DNA from: Bacteroidales bacterium UBA1219
GTDB lineage: Bacteria > Bacteroidota > Bacteroidia > Bacteroidales > P3
DNA length: 32,961 bases
Direction: 5' to 3'
NCBI GenBank assembly: GCA_002309295.1
Contig: DBXF01000017.1
Coordinates: 9,972-42,932 of the forward strand
Below the pieces are notes generated by a model, which saw only the letters and a list, made by a program, of their open reading frames with translations, was not told the origin of the DNA and searched no databases. Position 1 is the stretch's first letter, and the number at the start of each line of letters is the position of its first letter. Made by a program: the position numbers and the translations under genes. This document shows positions 21,923 through 30,390 of this stretch, in pieces.

Positions 21923-23053
21923 CTAGAGTCTTTGCGACAGCACCGGAACCATGCGGTTTTTCCATTCCAGAAAATCGCCGGCGATGATATGCTCGCGCGC
22001 CTGCGTAACCAGCCGCAGGTAGAAACTCAGGTTGTGGATGCTGGCAATCTGCATGGCCAGAATCTCCTGCGCCTTGAACAGATGTCGCAGGTAAGCCTTG
22101 GTGTAGACCTTGTCCACAAGGGCGGTGCCCTCCTCGTCGAGGGGCGAGAAGTCGTATTCCCATTTCTGGTTTTTCATGTTCATGGTGCCCTGCGAGGTGA
22201 AGAGCAGTCCGTTGCGGCCGTTGCGGGTGGGCATCACGCAGTCCATCATGTCGATGCCGAGGGCGATGCTTTCGAGGATATTGGCCGGGGTGCCCACGCC
22301 CATCAGGTAACGGGGCTTGTCGGCGGGCAGTATGCCGCACACCAGCTCGGTGAGTTCGTACATCGTCTCCACCGGCTCGCCCACCGAGAGTCCACCGATG
22401 GCGTTGCCGTCGCAGCCCACGGAGGCTATCTTCTCCGCCGACTGTATGCGCAGGTCGCGGTACACGCTGCCTTGCACTATGGGGAACAGCGACTGGCTGT
22501 AGCCGTATTTCGGTTCGGTGGTGCGCATACGCTCCACACAGCGGTCGAGCCATGCGTGGGTGAGGTGCATCGAGCGTTTGGCGTAGTTGTATTCGCAGGG
22601 GAAGGGGGTGCACTCGTCGAAAGCCATGATGATGTCGCCGCCGATGCTGCGCTGCACGTCGATGGCGAACTCGGGAGTGAAGAAATGCTTGGAGCCGTCG
22701 ATATGCGAGCGGAACTCCACGCCGTCCTCCTTAAGCTTGCGGTTGTCCGAAAGGGAATAGACCTGAAACCCGCCGCTGTCGGTGAGTATGGGACGGTTCC
22801 AGCCGTTGAAACGGTGGAGTCCTCCGGCGGCCTCCAGCACCTTGACACCCGGACGCAGGTACAGATGGTAGGTGTTTCCGAGTATGATACGTGCCGAAAC
22901 TTGGTCGATAAGTTCCTGGATATGAACGGCTTTTACGCTCCCCACGGTGCCCACGGGCATAAAGATGGGGGTGGGTATGTCGCCGTGGTCGGTGCTGATG
23001 ACTCCGGCACGGGCTTTGCTCTGGGGGTCGGTGGCTTCGAGGGTGAATTTCAT
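21923..23053 (-). CDS. tgt: tRNA-guanine transglycosylase
   Basis: A 376-residue enzyme that swaps guanine-34 of GUN-anticodon tRNAs for preQ1 (or queuine) in queuosine synthesis. Active-site signatures are TDSGGFQVYS (91-100, Asp92), FDECTPFP (145-152), GGLSVGEP (220-227) and DCVMPTRNGRNG (271-282) with the nucleophile Asp271. The structural zinc motif CxCxxC of the E. coli type is absent: where it should be, the sequence reads DEEGTALVDKVYTKAYLRHL. From memory other Bacteroidota TGTs also lack these cysteines, so this is probably lineage-typical. The genes for preQ1 synthesis are not in the window. It is monocistronic, diverging from the glycosyltransferase. Confidence 0.95.
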   Translation of the reverse strand: MKFTLEATDPQSKARAGVISTDHGDIPTPIFMPVGTVGSVKAVHIQELIDQVSARIILGNTYHLYLRPGVKVLEAAGGLHRFNGWNRPILTDSGGFQVYSLSDNRKLKEDGVEFRSHIDGSKHFFTPEFAIDVQRSIGGDIIMAFDECTPFPCEYNYAKRSMHLTHAWLDRCVERMRTTEPKYGYSQSLFPIVQGSVYRDLRIQSAEKIASVGCDGNAIGGLSVGEPVETMYELTELVCGILPADKPRYLMGVGTPANILESIALGIDMMDCVMPTRNGRNGLLFTSQGTMNMKNQKWEYDFSPLDEEGTALVDKVYTKAYLRHLFKAQEILAMQIASIHNLSFYLRLVTQAREHIIAGDFLEWKNRMVPVLSQRL

Positions 23054-23102
23054 TGCTTTATAACGTTGTTAGTAAATAGTTGATAAGTTGGCGGTGGTTT
23101 GT

Positions 23103-23133
23103 TTTGGCATTACGCAAATAAGTTATACTTTTG
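23103..23133 (+). promoter_or_regulatory. Bacteroidota-type promoter of the glycosyltransferase-sigma-barrel-GNAT operon
   Basis: TTTG (23103-23106), a 19-nt spacer and TACTTTTG (23126-23133) match the consensus. The ATG at 23154 lies 20 nt downstream, which excludes the longer in-frame start at 23088. Confidence 0.85.
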
Positions 23134-23153
23134 CAAACCAAATCAGACAGAAC

Positions 23154-24311
23154 ATGACACTCTTTGGAACTTATTTCGAAACAATTCCGCTGATACTGAT
23201 AGCACTGTTTGCCGTTTGCTTTGTGTATCTGGCAATCCATTACGGATTGTACCATTTTCGCACGTCGAAAACAAAACCGTTGCAAAGCAATAACGTAAAA
23301 CCATCCGTTTCAATTGTGTTGACATCAAAAAATGGTGAAAAACTTTTGACGGAGAACCTCACATACCTCCTCGAGCAGAACTATCCCGACCTGGAGGTGG
23401 TGGTGGTCAACTACACATCTTTCGACAACACCCAGTATGTGCTTCAGCTCTTCAAGAGCAACTACCCCGACCGGCTCAAGATAGTGCGTTTCGAGGAAGA
23501 CGTGAACCACTACAAGGGCAAGAAATTCCCCCTCTCCATCGGTATCCAGTCGGCCAAGAACGACATAATACTTCTTACCGAGATAGACTGTGTGCCAAAA
23601 TCTTTCGACTGGGTGGAGAAAATGGTTCTGCCTTTCGGCAATCCAAAGACTAAAATCGTGTTGGGCTACTACGGACTTAAATACAACGGAAGTATGCTCA
23701 ACGCTTTCGAGCAATACGAAAATATGTCGCAGTCGGCGCTGATGTTCGGCTCGGCACTGCTGCACCACCCCTATTGCGGACGCGGACGCAACATGGCCTA
23801 TCGTCGTGATTTCTTCTTCGACAACAAAGGATTCATCCACCACTACAACATACCCAACGGCGACGACGACCTGTTTGTTAACCAAAACAGCACCTCCGAC
23901 AACACTGCGGTGTGCCTCGAAAAAGCGGCGTTTATGGCCACCGACGCCCCCAAAACCTGCGGCGAGTGGTTAACCCAGCGACGCAAAGTGTACAGCACAA
24001 TAAAACACTACAAAAAAAGCGACAAACTACGACTCGCGTTGCCGCCTCTGGCAGTGTTGCTTTTCTACCTTTGCGGCGCGTTGCTGTATGTAATAAAGCC
24101 TCTTCCCGTTCTGGGATTTGTGCTGCTCGGAGCACTGGTGCTGAAAATAGCATGGCAGATAGTATGCCACTTCCAGCTTGGCCGCCGATTGGGCATAAAA
24201 GGCTTTGTGTCAGCGCTTTCGCCATTGTTTGAAATTTATTTTTTGTTTGCAAATACTTTTTTGTATTTATTTACGTTAAGGCATAAAAACAGTCATGGAA
24301 GCAACTCCTAA
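23154..24311 (+). CDS. Membrane-bound family 2 glycosyltransferase
   Basis: A 385-residue GT-A glycosyltransferase with an N-terminal membrane segment (about 11-30) and two or more C-terminal ones (about 295-325 and near 350-378). The catalytic part starts at KPSVSIVLTSKNGEKLL (49-65). The DxD position reads TEIDC (142-146), a second acidic cluster is GDDDL (236-240), and the QxxRW-like motif is QRRKVYS (275-281). It should add sugars to a lipid-linked or surface polymer at the inner membrane; donor and acceptor are unknown. The start is fixed by the promoter at 23103-23133. Its last 17 bases overlap the start of the next sigma factor gene. Confidence 0.88.
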   Translation: MTLFGTYFETIPLILIALFAVCFVYLAIHYGLYHFRTSKTKPLQSNNVKPSVSIVLTSKNGEKLLTENLTYLLEQNYPDLEVVVVNYTSFDNTQYVLQLFKSNYPDRLKIVRFEEDVNHYKGKKFPLSIGIQSAKNDIILLTEIDCVPKSFDWVEKMVLPFGNPKTKIVLGYYGLKYNGSMLNAFEQYENMSQSALMFGSALLHHPYCGRGRNMAYRRDFFFDNKGFIHHYNIPNGDDDLFVNQNSTSDNTAVCLEKAAFMATDAPKTCGEWLTQRRKVYSTIKHYKKSDKLRLALPPLAVLLFYLCGALLYVIKPLPVLGFVLLGALVLKIAWQIVCHFQLGRRLGIKGFVSALSPLFEIYFLFANTFLYLFTLRHKNSHGSNS

Positions 24312-24906
24312 TCTAACTACTGATAAAGCACAAAGGGATTACCAACTTGTGTGTCTGGCCCGCGAAAAAGGCGATGAAAAGGCCTATGCCGACCTGCTTA
24401 AGATCTATCGCGAGCCGCTTTACCTTATGCTTTTGAAAATGACCAACGACCCCGTCGAGGCCGACGACCTCACCATCGAGGCTTTCGGCAAGGCGTTCCG
24501 CTCGTTGCATCTGTACACTCCTACACACGCTTTCAGCACATGGCTCTTCACCATTGCCTCGAACAACTGCATCGATTTCATCCGAAAAAAACGTCTGCGC
24601 ACCATATCGCTCAACAGCATGTGCACCAACCGCGACGACGAAGCAACCGACTATAGCATCCCCTCCGAGGACCACAACCCCGAAGAGGAAATTATCAAAG
24701 AACAGAAAATCAATATGATGCGGCAAGTGGTGCAACTCCTCAAACCGCGTTACCGCAAATTGGTGGAGCTGCGCTATTTCAAGGAATACTCCTACGAGGA
24801 GATAGCGGCGGAAATGGACCTGCCCCTCGGCACTGTGAAAGCCCAGCTGTTCCGCGCCCGCGAATTCCTTTATCAGATTCTCAAAGGCAACGAGTCGAAC
24901 TTATAA
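24295..24906 (+). CDS. ECF-type RNA polymerase sigma factor, second
   Basis: A 203-residue sigma-70 family factor. Region 2 spans about 25-90 (EKAYADLLKIYREPLYLMLL, EADDLTIEAFGKAF, FSTWLFTIASNNCIDFIRKK). Region 4 spans about 140-195 (LVELRYFKEYSYEEIAAEMD, PLGTVKAQLFRAREFLYQ). It starts inside the glycosyltransferase gene (17-base overlap), so translation is coupled. It is separated by 12 bases from an outer-membrane barrel gene. No anti-sigma factor is nearby. Position within an envelope operon suggests it responds to or controls surface biogenesis; this is inference. Confidence 0.93.
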   Translation: MEATPNLTTDKAQRDYQLVCLAREKGDEKAYADLLKIYREPLYLMLLKMTNDPVEADDLTIEAFGKAFRSLHLYTPTHAFSTWLFTIASNNCIDFIRKKRLRTISLNSMCTNRDDEATDYSIPSEDHNPEEEIIKEQKINMMRQVVQLLKPRYRKLVELRYFKEYSYEEIAAEMDLPLGTVKAQLFRAREFLYQILKGNESNL

Positions 24907-24918
24907 TCCCGCAAGGAT

Positions 24919-25824
24919 ATGCCTTTTACACACTTTTTTACTAAGCTGACAGCCGTAATGGCTTTTGTCGGCTGTTTGTCGTTTTGCGGACACCTGTCGG
25001 CGCAGGACTATATAGAAAGCCTGACACCTCTGCGGGGCTTTTCCGTAACTATCGATGCTGGCGGGACATACGCAGGCAAGTACCACGCCAATTTCTACAA
25101 CGGCAGACCCGAAAACCTCAACACCATAGACCGCATCATCCACAGCGAGGCCTACGGCGAAGCCATCTGGAACAACCTTGTGGACCAGCAGCTTATCTCG
25201 CCTTCGGCAATACAAACCTACCGTCAGCTGCAAGTGGCCGAATACGCCGATATGAGTTACTCCATCACCTACCAGATTGGCATCGGCTTCCGCTACGATT
25301 TAGAAGGTAGCAACACCGCCATTTTCGCACGTTTCAACTACTCGAAACTTACAGCCAAGGGTGCGTTCAATCTATACAGTGGGGCAAGCTCGTCCACACT
25401 TACCAACATGAACCAGTACATCACCTGCGGCATTTGGGGCAACGAGTCGCGCACCTACATCGATTTGGGACTCTCCAAGTCGTTCCCCATAAATCCCGCA
25501 CTGCATTTCGTAGCCGACATTGGACTGAATGTAAACCATGTGCGTGTGCTCAGCAACGATGTGGAGATTGGCGGCATCACCTACAGCATACTTGACGTGT
25601 GGGGTGGCAACTACCCCACTATGAGCACACAAAGCTACGAGTATTACCAGACGGGGATAGGTTTCGGCGCCTTTGCCGCTCCCTGTCTGCGACTGATGCT
25701 GCCCAAATCCATGGCTGTCGACCTTGGCTTGAACTGCTACTACAACAAGATAAACCTGCCCAACTACGACCAATTTGCCCCGCAGTTCACCCTATTTATG
25801 CGGTTTATACTGAACAATCTGTAG
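24919..25824 (+). CDS. Outer-membrane beta-barrel protein, hypothetical
   Basis: A 301-residue exported protein. The signal peptide ends near GHLSAQ (about residue 29). The mature part alternates hydrophobic and polar residues in strands, with many Tyr, Gly and Asn and turns such as GIGFRYDLEGSNTAIFARFN. It ends in the strand FTLFMRFILNNL. This is a typical Bacteroidota porin-like or OmpW/PorT-like barrel of unknown function; no family was recognised. It is third in the operon, 12 bp after the sigma factor and 1 bp before the GNAT gene. Confidence 0.8.
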   Translation: MPFTHFFTKLTAVMAFVGCLSFCGHLSAQDYIESLTPLRGFSVTIDAGGTYAGKYHANFYNGRPENLNTIDRIIHSEAYGEAIWNNLVDQQLISPSAIQTYRQLQVAEYADMSYSITYQIGIGFRYDLEGSNTAIFARFNYSKLTAKGAFNLYSGASSSTLTNMNQYITCGIWGNESRTYIDLGLSKSFPINPALHFVADIGLNVNHVRVLSNDVEIGGITYSILDVWGGNYPTMSTQSYEYYQTGIGFGAFAAPCLRLMLPKSMAVDLGLNCYYNKINLPNYDQFAPQFTLFMRFILNNL

Positions 25825-25825
25825 G

Positions 25826-26350
25826 ATGGATTTTGTTGTCTTTTCCCAATCGTCCGAACTTACGGCTTTTGCCGAACACCTGCTCGATGAGGCTTTCCCC
25901 GTCGAGGAACGTCCTTTGTTTGACACTATCCTAAAACGCGACAAAGACATTTATCACTTATGTGTGGCCGAGAATGAAGGCACCATGCTTGGCATTATGG
26001 CCTATTGGAGTTTCGACGGGGTAGTTTACATCGAACATTTTGCCGTTTGTAATGAGTTGAGGAACAGAGGAATAGGTGGAGTAATTCTTGACAAATTCCT
26101 CTCGCTACAGCCCAACGGGACACAGGTGGTTTTGGAGGCTGAACTGCCCGACAGCGCTTTGGCCAAGCGAAGGGTAGACTTTTACCGCCGCCATGGCTTT
26201 ACCGCAAACACTTTTGAATACCTACAGCCGCCATACCACGCAGGTGGCGACCCCCTGCCAATGGTGCTTATGTCGCTTAAACCACTCGGTAAAAACGATT
26301 TTGAGAAAATCATGGACACACTTTATAATAATGTGTACGGGAGGGATTGA
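25826..26350 (+). CDS. GNAT-family N-acetyltransferase
   Basis: A 174-residue acetyl-CoA-dependent acetyltransferase. The acetyl-CoA-binding motif A is VYIEHFAVCNELRNRGIGGV (the R/QxxGxG/A element is RNRGIG, about 78-83). Motif B is RRVDFYRRHGFTANTFEY (about 115-132). The substrate is unknown. It begins one base after the barrel gene stop, so it is the last gene of the operon, and its stop codon lies within a terminator stem. Confidence 0.9.
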   Translation: MDFVVFSQSSELTAFAEHLLDEAFPVEERPLFDTILKRDKDIYHLCVAENEGTMLGIMAYWSFDGVVYIEHFAVCNELRNRGIGGVILDKFLSLQPNGTQVVLEAELPDSALAKRRVDFYRRHGFTANTFEYLQPPYHAGGDPLPMVLMSLKPLGKNDFEKIMDTLYNNVYGRD

Positions 26351-26382
26351 ACAAATTATTTTGTTCGCCCTCCTACCTTTTT
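26340..26382 (+). terminator. Rho-independent terminator of the glycosyltransferase operon
   Basis: Stem parts GGAGGG (26340-26345) with CCCTCC (26368-26373) and GAACAA (26349-26354) with TTGTTC (26361-26366), then a T-tract. The left arm overlaps the GNAT stop codon. Confidence 0.85.
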
Positions 26383-26439
26383 GTCGTTTTCTTAGTAATT
26401 GATAATATTATAGGTTATAGGTAGCGGTGAGGTTGCGAT

Positions 26440-27630
26440 TTATTGTCCAATCATATCCACAATGTCCTTTGCCACGTCGGCTTTGGATTTGAGGCTGCCT
26501 TCACGTACCGTTCCGTCGGCGGTGATGATGGTTACCTTGTTGGTGTCGTGACCGAAGCCCGCACCTTTGTCTTTCAGCGAGTTAAGCACAATCATGTCGA
26601 GGTTCTTGCGGGTGAGTTTGGCTTTGGCGTTCTCCAGTTCGTTGTCGGTCTCCAGCGCAAAGCCCACAAGCAGCTGACGGTCGGTTTTCATCTTGCCCAA
26701 AGTGGCCAGAATGTCGGGGTTCTGCACAAGGTGTATGTCGAGGTTTTCGGTACCTGCTGCCTTTTTTATCTTGTGGTCGGCTACGGTTTCTGGACGGTAG
26801 TCTGCCACGGCTGCCGAGAGTATGGCGGCGTTACAGCTCGGGAAAGTCTCTATGCAGGCTTTGTACATCTCGCGTGCCGACTCAATATTTATCTGCTTGA
26901 TATTGCGGTGTTTGGCGGTAAGGCTTGTAGGTCCTGCCACAAGTATGACCTTGGCTCCGCGTTCGGCCAGCTCCTCGGCCACGGCAAACCCCATCTTTCC
27001 GGTGCTGAAATTGCCGATAAACCGCACGGAGTCGATACGTTCGTAGGTGGGGCCGGCAGTGACAAGCACAGTCTTTCCGGACATACTCAGCTTTTTTGTG
27101 AAGACAGCCTCCGCAAACTCGAAAATTTCCTCTGGCTCGGGCATACGTCCCACACCGGAAGTGCCGCAGGCCAGCTCGCCCTCGGCGGGGGATAGGATGT
27201 TCACGCCTTTGTCTTTCAAACAGTTGAGATTCTCCTGCACCACAGGACTGTTGTACATGTTGGTGTTCATGGCGGGACACACGACGATATCCTTGGCGAA
27301 AGCCAGAAGCAGGGTGGAGAGTGCGTCGTCGGCAATTCCGGAGGCGAATTTACCTATGATATTGGCCGTAGACGGTGCCACCACAATCATATCGGCCCAG
27401 TCGGCGAGGGCTATGTGCTCGGTGCTGTACTCGTTTTTCGGGGCAAAGACATCGCTGTACACGGCGTTGCCCGACACAGTCTCGAGGGTGAGGGGAGTGA
27501 CGAACTGCAAGGCGTTTTTGGTGGCAACCACCTTCACCTCGTCGCCGTTTTTGGTAAAAAGGCGTATCAGCTGCGGTATCTTATAGGCGGCAATGCCTCC
27601 CGTTATCCCGACTATTATCTTTTTGTTCAT
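26440..27630 (-). CDS. coaBC: Bifunctional phosphopantothenoylcysteine synthetase/decarboxylase
   Basis: A 396-residue flavoprotein of coenzyme A synthesis. The CoaC half (1-180) makes 4'-phosphopantetheine by decarboxylation and has GITGGIAAYK (8-17), the active His72 in TEHIAL, PAMNTNMY (119-126, Asn122) and the active-site Cys155 in GELACG. The CoaB half (about 183-396) joins cysteine to phosphopantothenate and has TAGPTYERID, FIGNFSTGKMG and NSLKDKGAGFGHDTNKVTII. Length and order are standard. It follows the barrel gene by 17 bp on the same strand and may share its transcript. No clear terminator is seen downstream. Confidence 0.96.
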   Translation of the reverse strand: MNKKIIVGITGGIAAYKIPQLIRLFTKNGDEVKVVATKNALQFVTPLTLETVSGNAVYSDVFAPKNEYSTEHIALADWADMIVVAPSTANIIGKFASGIADDALSTLLLAFAKDIVVCPAMNTNMYNSPVVQENLNCLKDKGVNILSPAEGELACGTSGVGRMPEPEEIFEFAEAVFTKKLSMSGKTVLVTAGPTYERIDSVRFIGNFSTGKMGFAVAEELAERGAKVILVAGPTSLTAKHRNIKQINIESAREMYKACIETFPSCNAAILSAAVADYRPETVADHKIKKAAGTENLDIHLVQNPDILATLGKMKTDRQLLVGFALETDNELENAKAKLTRKNLDMIVLNSLKDKGAGFGHDTNKVTIITADGTVREGSLKSKADVAKDIVDMIGQ

Positions 27631-27647
27631 TGTCGTTGTCTGTTATC

Positions 27648-30314
27648 TTATTCTTCAGATTCGTCTCCTTCGCCGCCCACTTTAGCCTGACGTTCGAGTT
27701 CCATCTTACCGAAACGCAGTGTGATACCGGCGCTTATGAAACGGCTGTTGAGGGTTTTGCGGGTGGATTCGCTAAGATAGTAGGGGTTGGTGTTGGTGGA
27801 ACCTGTGCCGTAGCGACCGCCCCAGTTGAAGATGTCTTGGATGTTGATAAACACGGAGAGTTTGCGTTTGAAGAAATCGCTGCGTATGCCCATGTTCATC
27901 GAGTAGCGGGCTTTGGTTTCGGAGAGCAGTCCGATGGTGGGCGAGTTGTAGTTTGCCGAAAGGTGAATCTGGTAGTTGTCCCACACCTTTGCCCAAGCGT
28001 TCACTCGCACGCTCCACGACCATTTGTCCTTGGTGATGTCCTGATGACGAATGCTGCCACGGTCGTCGACGTGGTCGTATTCCATGTGGTAGCCGTAGTC
28101 GTAGAGGTTGGCGTAGAGACGAACGTTGAAAAATCCCGTGGGACGGTAGGTCATATTGAGCGAAGCACCATAGCGCCACGACGAGCCCATATTGTAAGGA
28201 ATGGAGTAGGTTACCAGACGGTCAGCGAGGTATGTATCGCTGTTGGTAGCGTCGGTGAGGGAACTGATCTCGTTTGTGGCCAGACGTCCGTAGCCTTCGA
28301 TACCCACGTTGCCGAACGAGGTGAAATATTTAGTCCAGCCCGCTTCGGCGGAATGTGTGAAGGATGGTTTCAGGCCGTCGGGGTTACCGGTGCGGTAGCT
28401 TTCATCGCCGTAGATACGGAACTTGGTGAGCTGACTTTCGTCGGGCTGACGCATACGCATCGAGTAGTTGAGTTTGAAGTTGTGCATGCTCTCTGTGCGG
28501 TACGAGAGGTGTACGGAGGGACGTGCGGTGATGAAGTTGCGGCTGCCGTTGTCGGCAAAATCCATCTTGGTGTCGTAGTTCCACGTGATGCTTTGCAATC
28601 CCAAACCAACTCCCGTAGAGAGGGTGAAGTTGCCCCAGCGATGGGTCCAGTTAACATCGGCACTGACGTTGCTTGTAGCACCATTGAAATCGTAGGTACG
28701 CAACAAATCGGTGGAGTCTTTCAGGTTATTGTACGACGAGTCGGCCCTATAGAAACGGTCGTAGGTGTTGTGGGTGTTGGTGTAGTCGGCGTTGAAACCA
28801 TAGCTCATCTCGCCATCCTTGCTGTAGGGACGGTTGTAGCGTGCAAAGAAACTGCCGCCGCCGTTGCGCTGATTTGTAAGACGATAGCGGAACTCGTCGT
28901 CGAGACCGTAATATTCGGTGTACATGCGGTCGTAGAATTCGGTGGAGCGGTTGTGCGAGAATCGTCCGTTAAGACCGAGTCGGAGATTATGTCCGTTTTG
29001 GTCGAATTTCTTGGTGAAGTCGGCACCAAGGTCGCCGAAGAAACCGGGGTTGCGCGTGCTGTCGTAGGTGGAGTAGCCGTTGGTGTAAATGGTGTCGGGC
29101 TCATAGAAAGTGCGGTAAACGCTATTGTCGGACACGCTGCGGTTGAACGAGCCGTTCACGCCACCGTGCACTTCCAAATCGGTCATCGAGTCTATCTCGT
29201 AGTTGATGTTCATAAACAGGTTGCCGCCGAGGTTCTTGCTCCAGTTCGACGCGGTGTCGGTCTGATGACGGGTGGTGTCGTAGGTGTCGGGCTCGCTGCC
29301 GTCCACACGGGTGTACGACCAGCCGTTCGACTCGTTGTTGCGGAACGAGTAGCGTCCGCTGGCAAACACGTTGATGCTGAGTTTCTCCTTGGCCCACATA
29401 TATGAAATCCAAGGACTTATGTTTGGCTGGGTGCTTCCGTTCACGCCGAAACTCACAAACTGGTTGCTTTTTACGTGTGCCGAGGTTATGATGTTGATGA
29501 CAGCTTCGGCATCGGTGGCGTATTTTGCCGAGGGGTTTGTGATGGCCTCGATGCGGTCGAGGGCGTTGGCGGGGAGGGTTTCGAGGTATGTTTTGAGGTT
29601 CTCCTCGGTGAGTTTCGAGGGTTTGTCGTTAATCCAAATCTCCACACTCGACACACCGCGAAGGGTTACGTTGCCTTCTACGTCCACCTCAACGCCGGGG
29701 GCGTTCTGCAGGGCGTCGTTGGTGGTTCCGGTCTGTATAGAAGGGTCGTCGGCAACGTTGTAGATTAGTTTCTCGCCGTCCTGGGCATAGAGCGGTCTCT
29801 GAGCCTTTACAGTAACGGTATTAAGCACTGCTGCGCCCTCTTTGATGTTGATATTGCCGAGGGCGGTGTTGTTCTCAACCTTGAATGGGATAAATCGGGT
29901 GCCGTAGCCTATGCACGACACACGCAGAAAATACTCGCCCTGAGGCACTTCGGTAACTTCGAAATAGCCGTAGAGGTCGGTGGCGGCGCCACGCACAAGA
30001 CTGCTGTCCTCTTTGTCGAGCACAGCCACATTGCCGAAAGCTATGGGCTCGTTTTTTGCGCTGTCGATAAGGGTTCCCACCACTTTGAAAGTGGAGCCGC
30101 TGCGCACTTTTTTCTGTTTTACAGTCTGTCCTTTTTCCTGAGCGTCGCGCATGTTGCGGTCGAAACGTTCGCCGCGTGGGAATCCGCCTTCGGGCCTTCC
30201 GCCGCCAGGTCGTCCTCCCGGAGGGGGACCGCCCGGGAAACCGCCCGGCTGGGCTATTACCGTTACACTGAAAATCAATGACAAAACAAATAATCCAAAC
30301 TTTATTCTTTTCAT
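27648..30314 (-). CDS. TonB-dependent-receptor-like outer-membrane barrel (CarboxypepD_reg + plug + barrel)
   Basis: An 888-residue outer-membrane protein. Signal peptide 1-21 is followed by an unusual Gly/Pro/Arg-rich segment (22-50, PGGFPGGPPPGGRPGGGRPE). A CarboxypepD-reg-like domain covers about 75-160 (VVGTLIDSAKNEPIAFGNVA, GYFEVTEVPQGEYFLRV). The plug domain covers about 165-275 (NDALQNAPGVEVD, GNVTLRGVSSVEIWINDKPS, RIEAITNPSAKYATDAEAVI). The rest is a barrel of the PF14905 type. A short acidic tail (GGEGDESEE) extends beyond the last strand. The ligand is unknown, with no SusD partner. A terminator upstream separates it from the hydrogenase-like operon, so it should have its own promoter; I could not see a good one. 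It is followed closely by coaBC. Confidence 0.92.
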   Translation of the reverse strand: MKRIKFGLFVLSLIFSVTVIAQPGGFPGGPPPGGRPGGGRPEGGFPRGERFDRNMRDAQEKGQTVKQKKVRSGSTFKVVGTLIDSAKNEPIAFGNVAVLDKEDSSLVRGAATDLYGYFEVTEVPQGEYFLRVSCIGYGTRFIPFKVENNTALGNINIKEGAAVLNTVTVKAQRPLYAQDGEKLIYNVADDPSIQTGTTNDALQNAPGVEVDVEGNVTLRGVSSVEIWINDKPSKLTEENLKTYLETLPANALDRIEAITNPSAKYATDAEAVINIITSAHVKSNQFVSFGVNGSTQPNISPWISYMWAKEKLSINVFASGRYSFRNNESNGWSYTRVDGSEPDTYDTTRHQTDTASNWSKNLGGNLFMNINYEIDSMTDLEVHGGVNGSFNRSVSDNSVYRTFYEPDTIYTNGYSTYDSTRNPGFFGDLGADFTKKFDQNGHNLRLGLNGRFSHNRSTEFYDRMYTEYYGLDDEFRYRLTNQRNGGGSFFARYNRPYSKDGEMSYGFNADYTNTHNTYDRFYRADSSYNNLKDSTDLLRTYDFNGATSNVSADVNWTHRWGNFTLSTGVGLGLQSITWNYDTKMDFADNGSRNFITARPSVHLSYRTESMHNFKLNYSMRMRQPDESQLTKFRIYGDESYRTGNPDGLKPSFTHSAEAGWTKYFTSFGNVGIEGYGRLATNEISSLTDATNSDTYLADRLVTYSIPYNMGSSWRYGASLNMTYRPTGFFNVRLYANLYDYGYHMEYDHVDDRGSIRHQDITKDKWSWSVRVNAWAKVWDNYQIHLSANYNSPTIGLLSETKARYSMNMGIRSDFFKRKLSVFINIQDIFNWGGRYGTGSTNTNPYYLSESTRKTLNSRFISAGITLRFGKMELERQAKVGGEGDESEE

Positions 30315-30345
30315 TATGTGATGGTTTTAAAACAATATTTTGTAC

Positions 30346-30378
30346 AAAAAAAGGGGAAAAACTTTCATAGTTTTCCCC
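30346..30378 (-). terminator. Rho-independent terminator of the sensor hydrogenase operon
   Basis: Read on the minus strand, GGGGAAAACT and AGTTTTTCCCC pair (one bulged base) around a 5-nt loop, followed by TTTTTTT. It starts 12 bp beyond the stop of the hydrogenase-like gene. Confidence 0.85.
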
Positions 30379-30390
30379 CATTTTTTATGT

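Noticed and set aside
21932..23083. 383-codon open frame opposite tgt
   Set aside because: It fully overlaps tgt, which has all catalytic motifs; the antisense protein has low-complexity His/Val/Gly composition.
27630..29405. 591-codon open frame on the plus strand opposite the large barrel gene
   Set aside because: It is an antisense shadow of a strongly supported barrel gene, with a composition (Val/Gly/His-rich) typical of reverse-strand reading of GC-rich codons, and no known motif.
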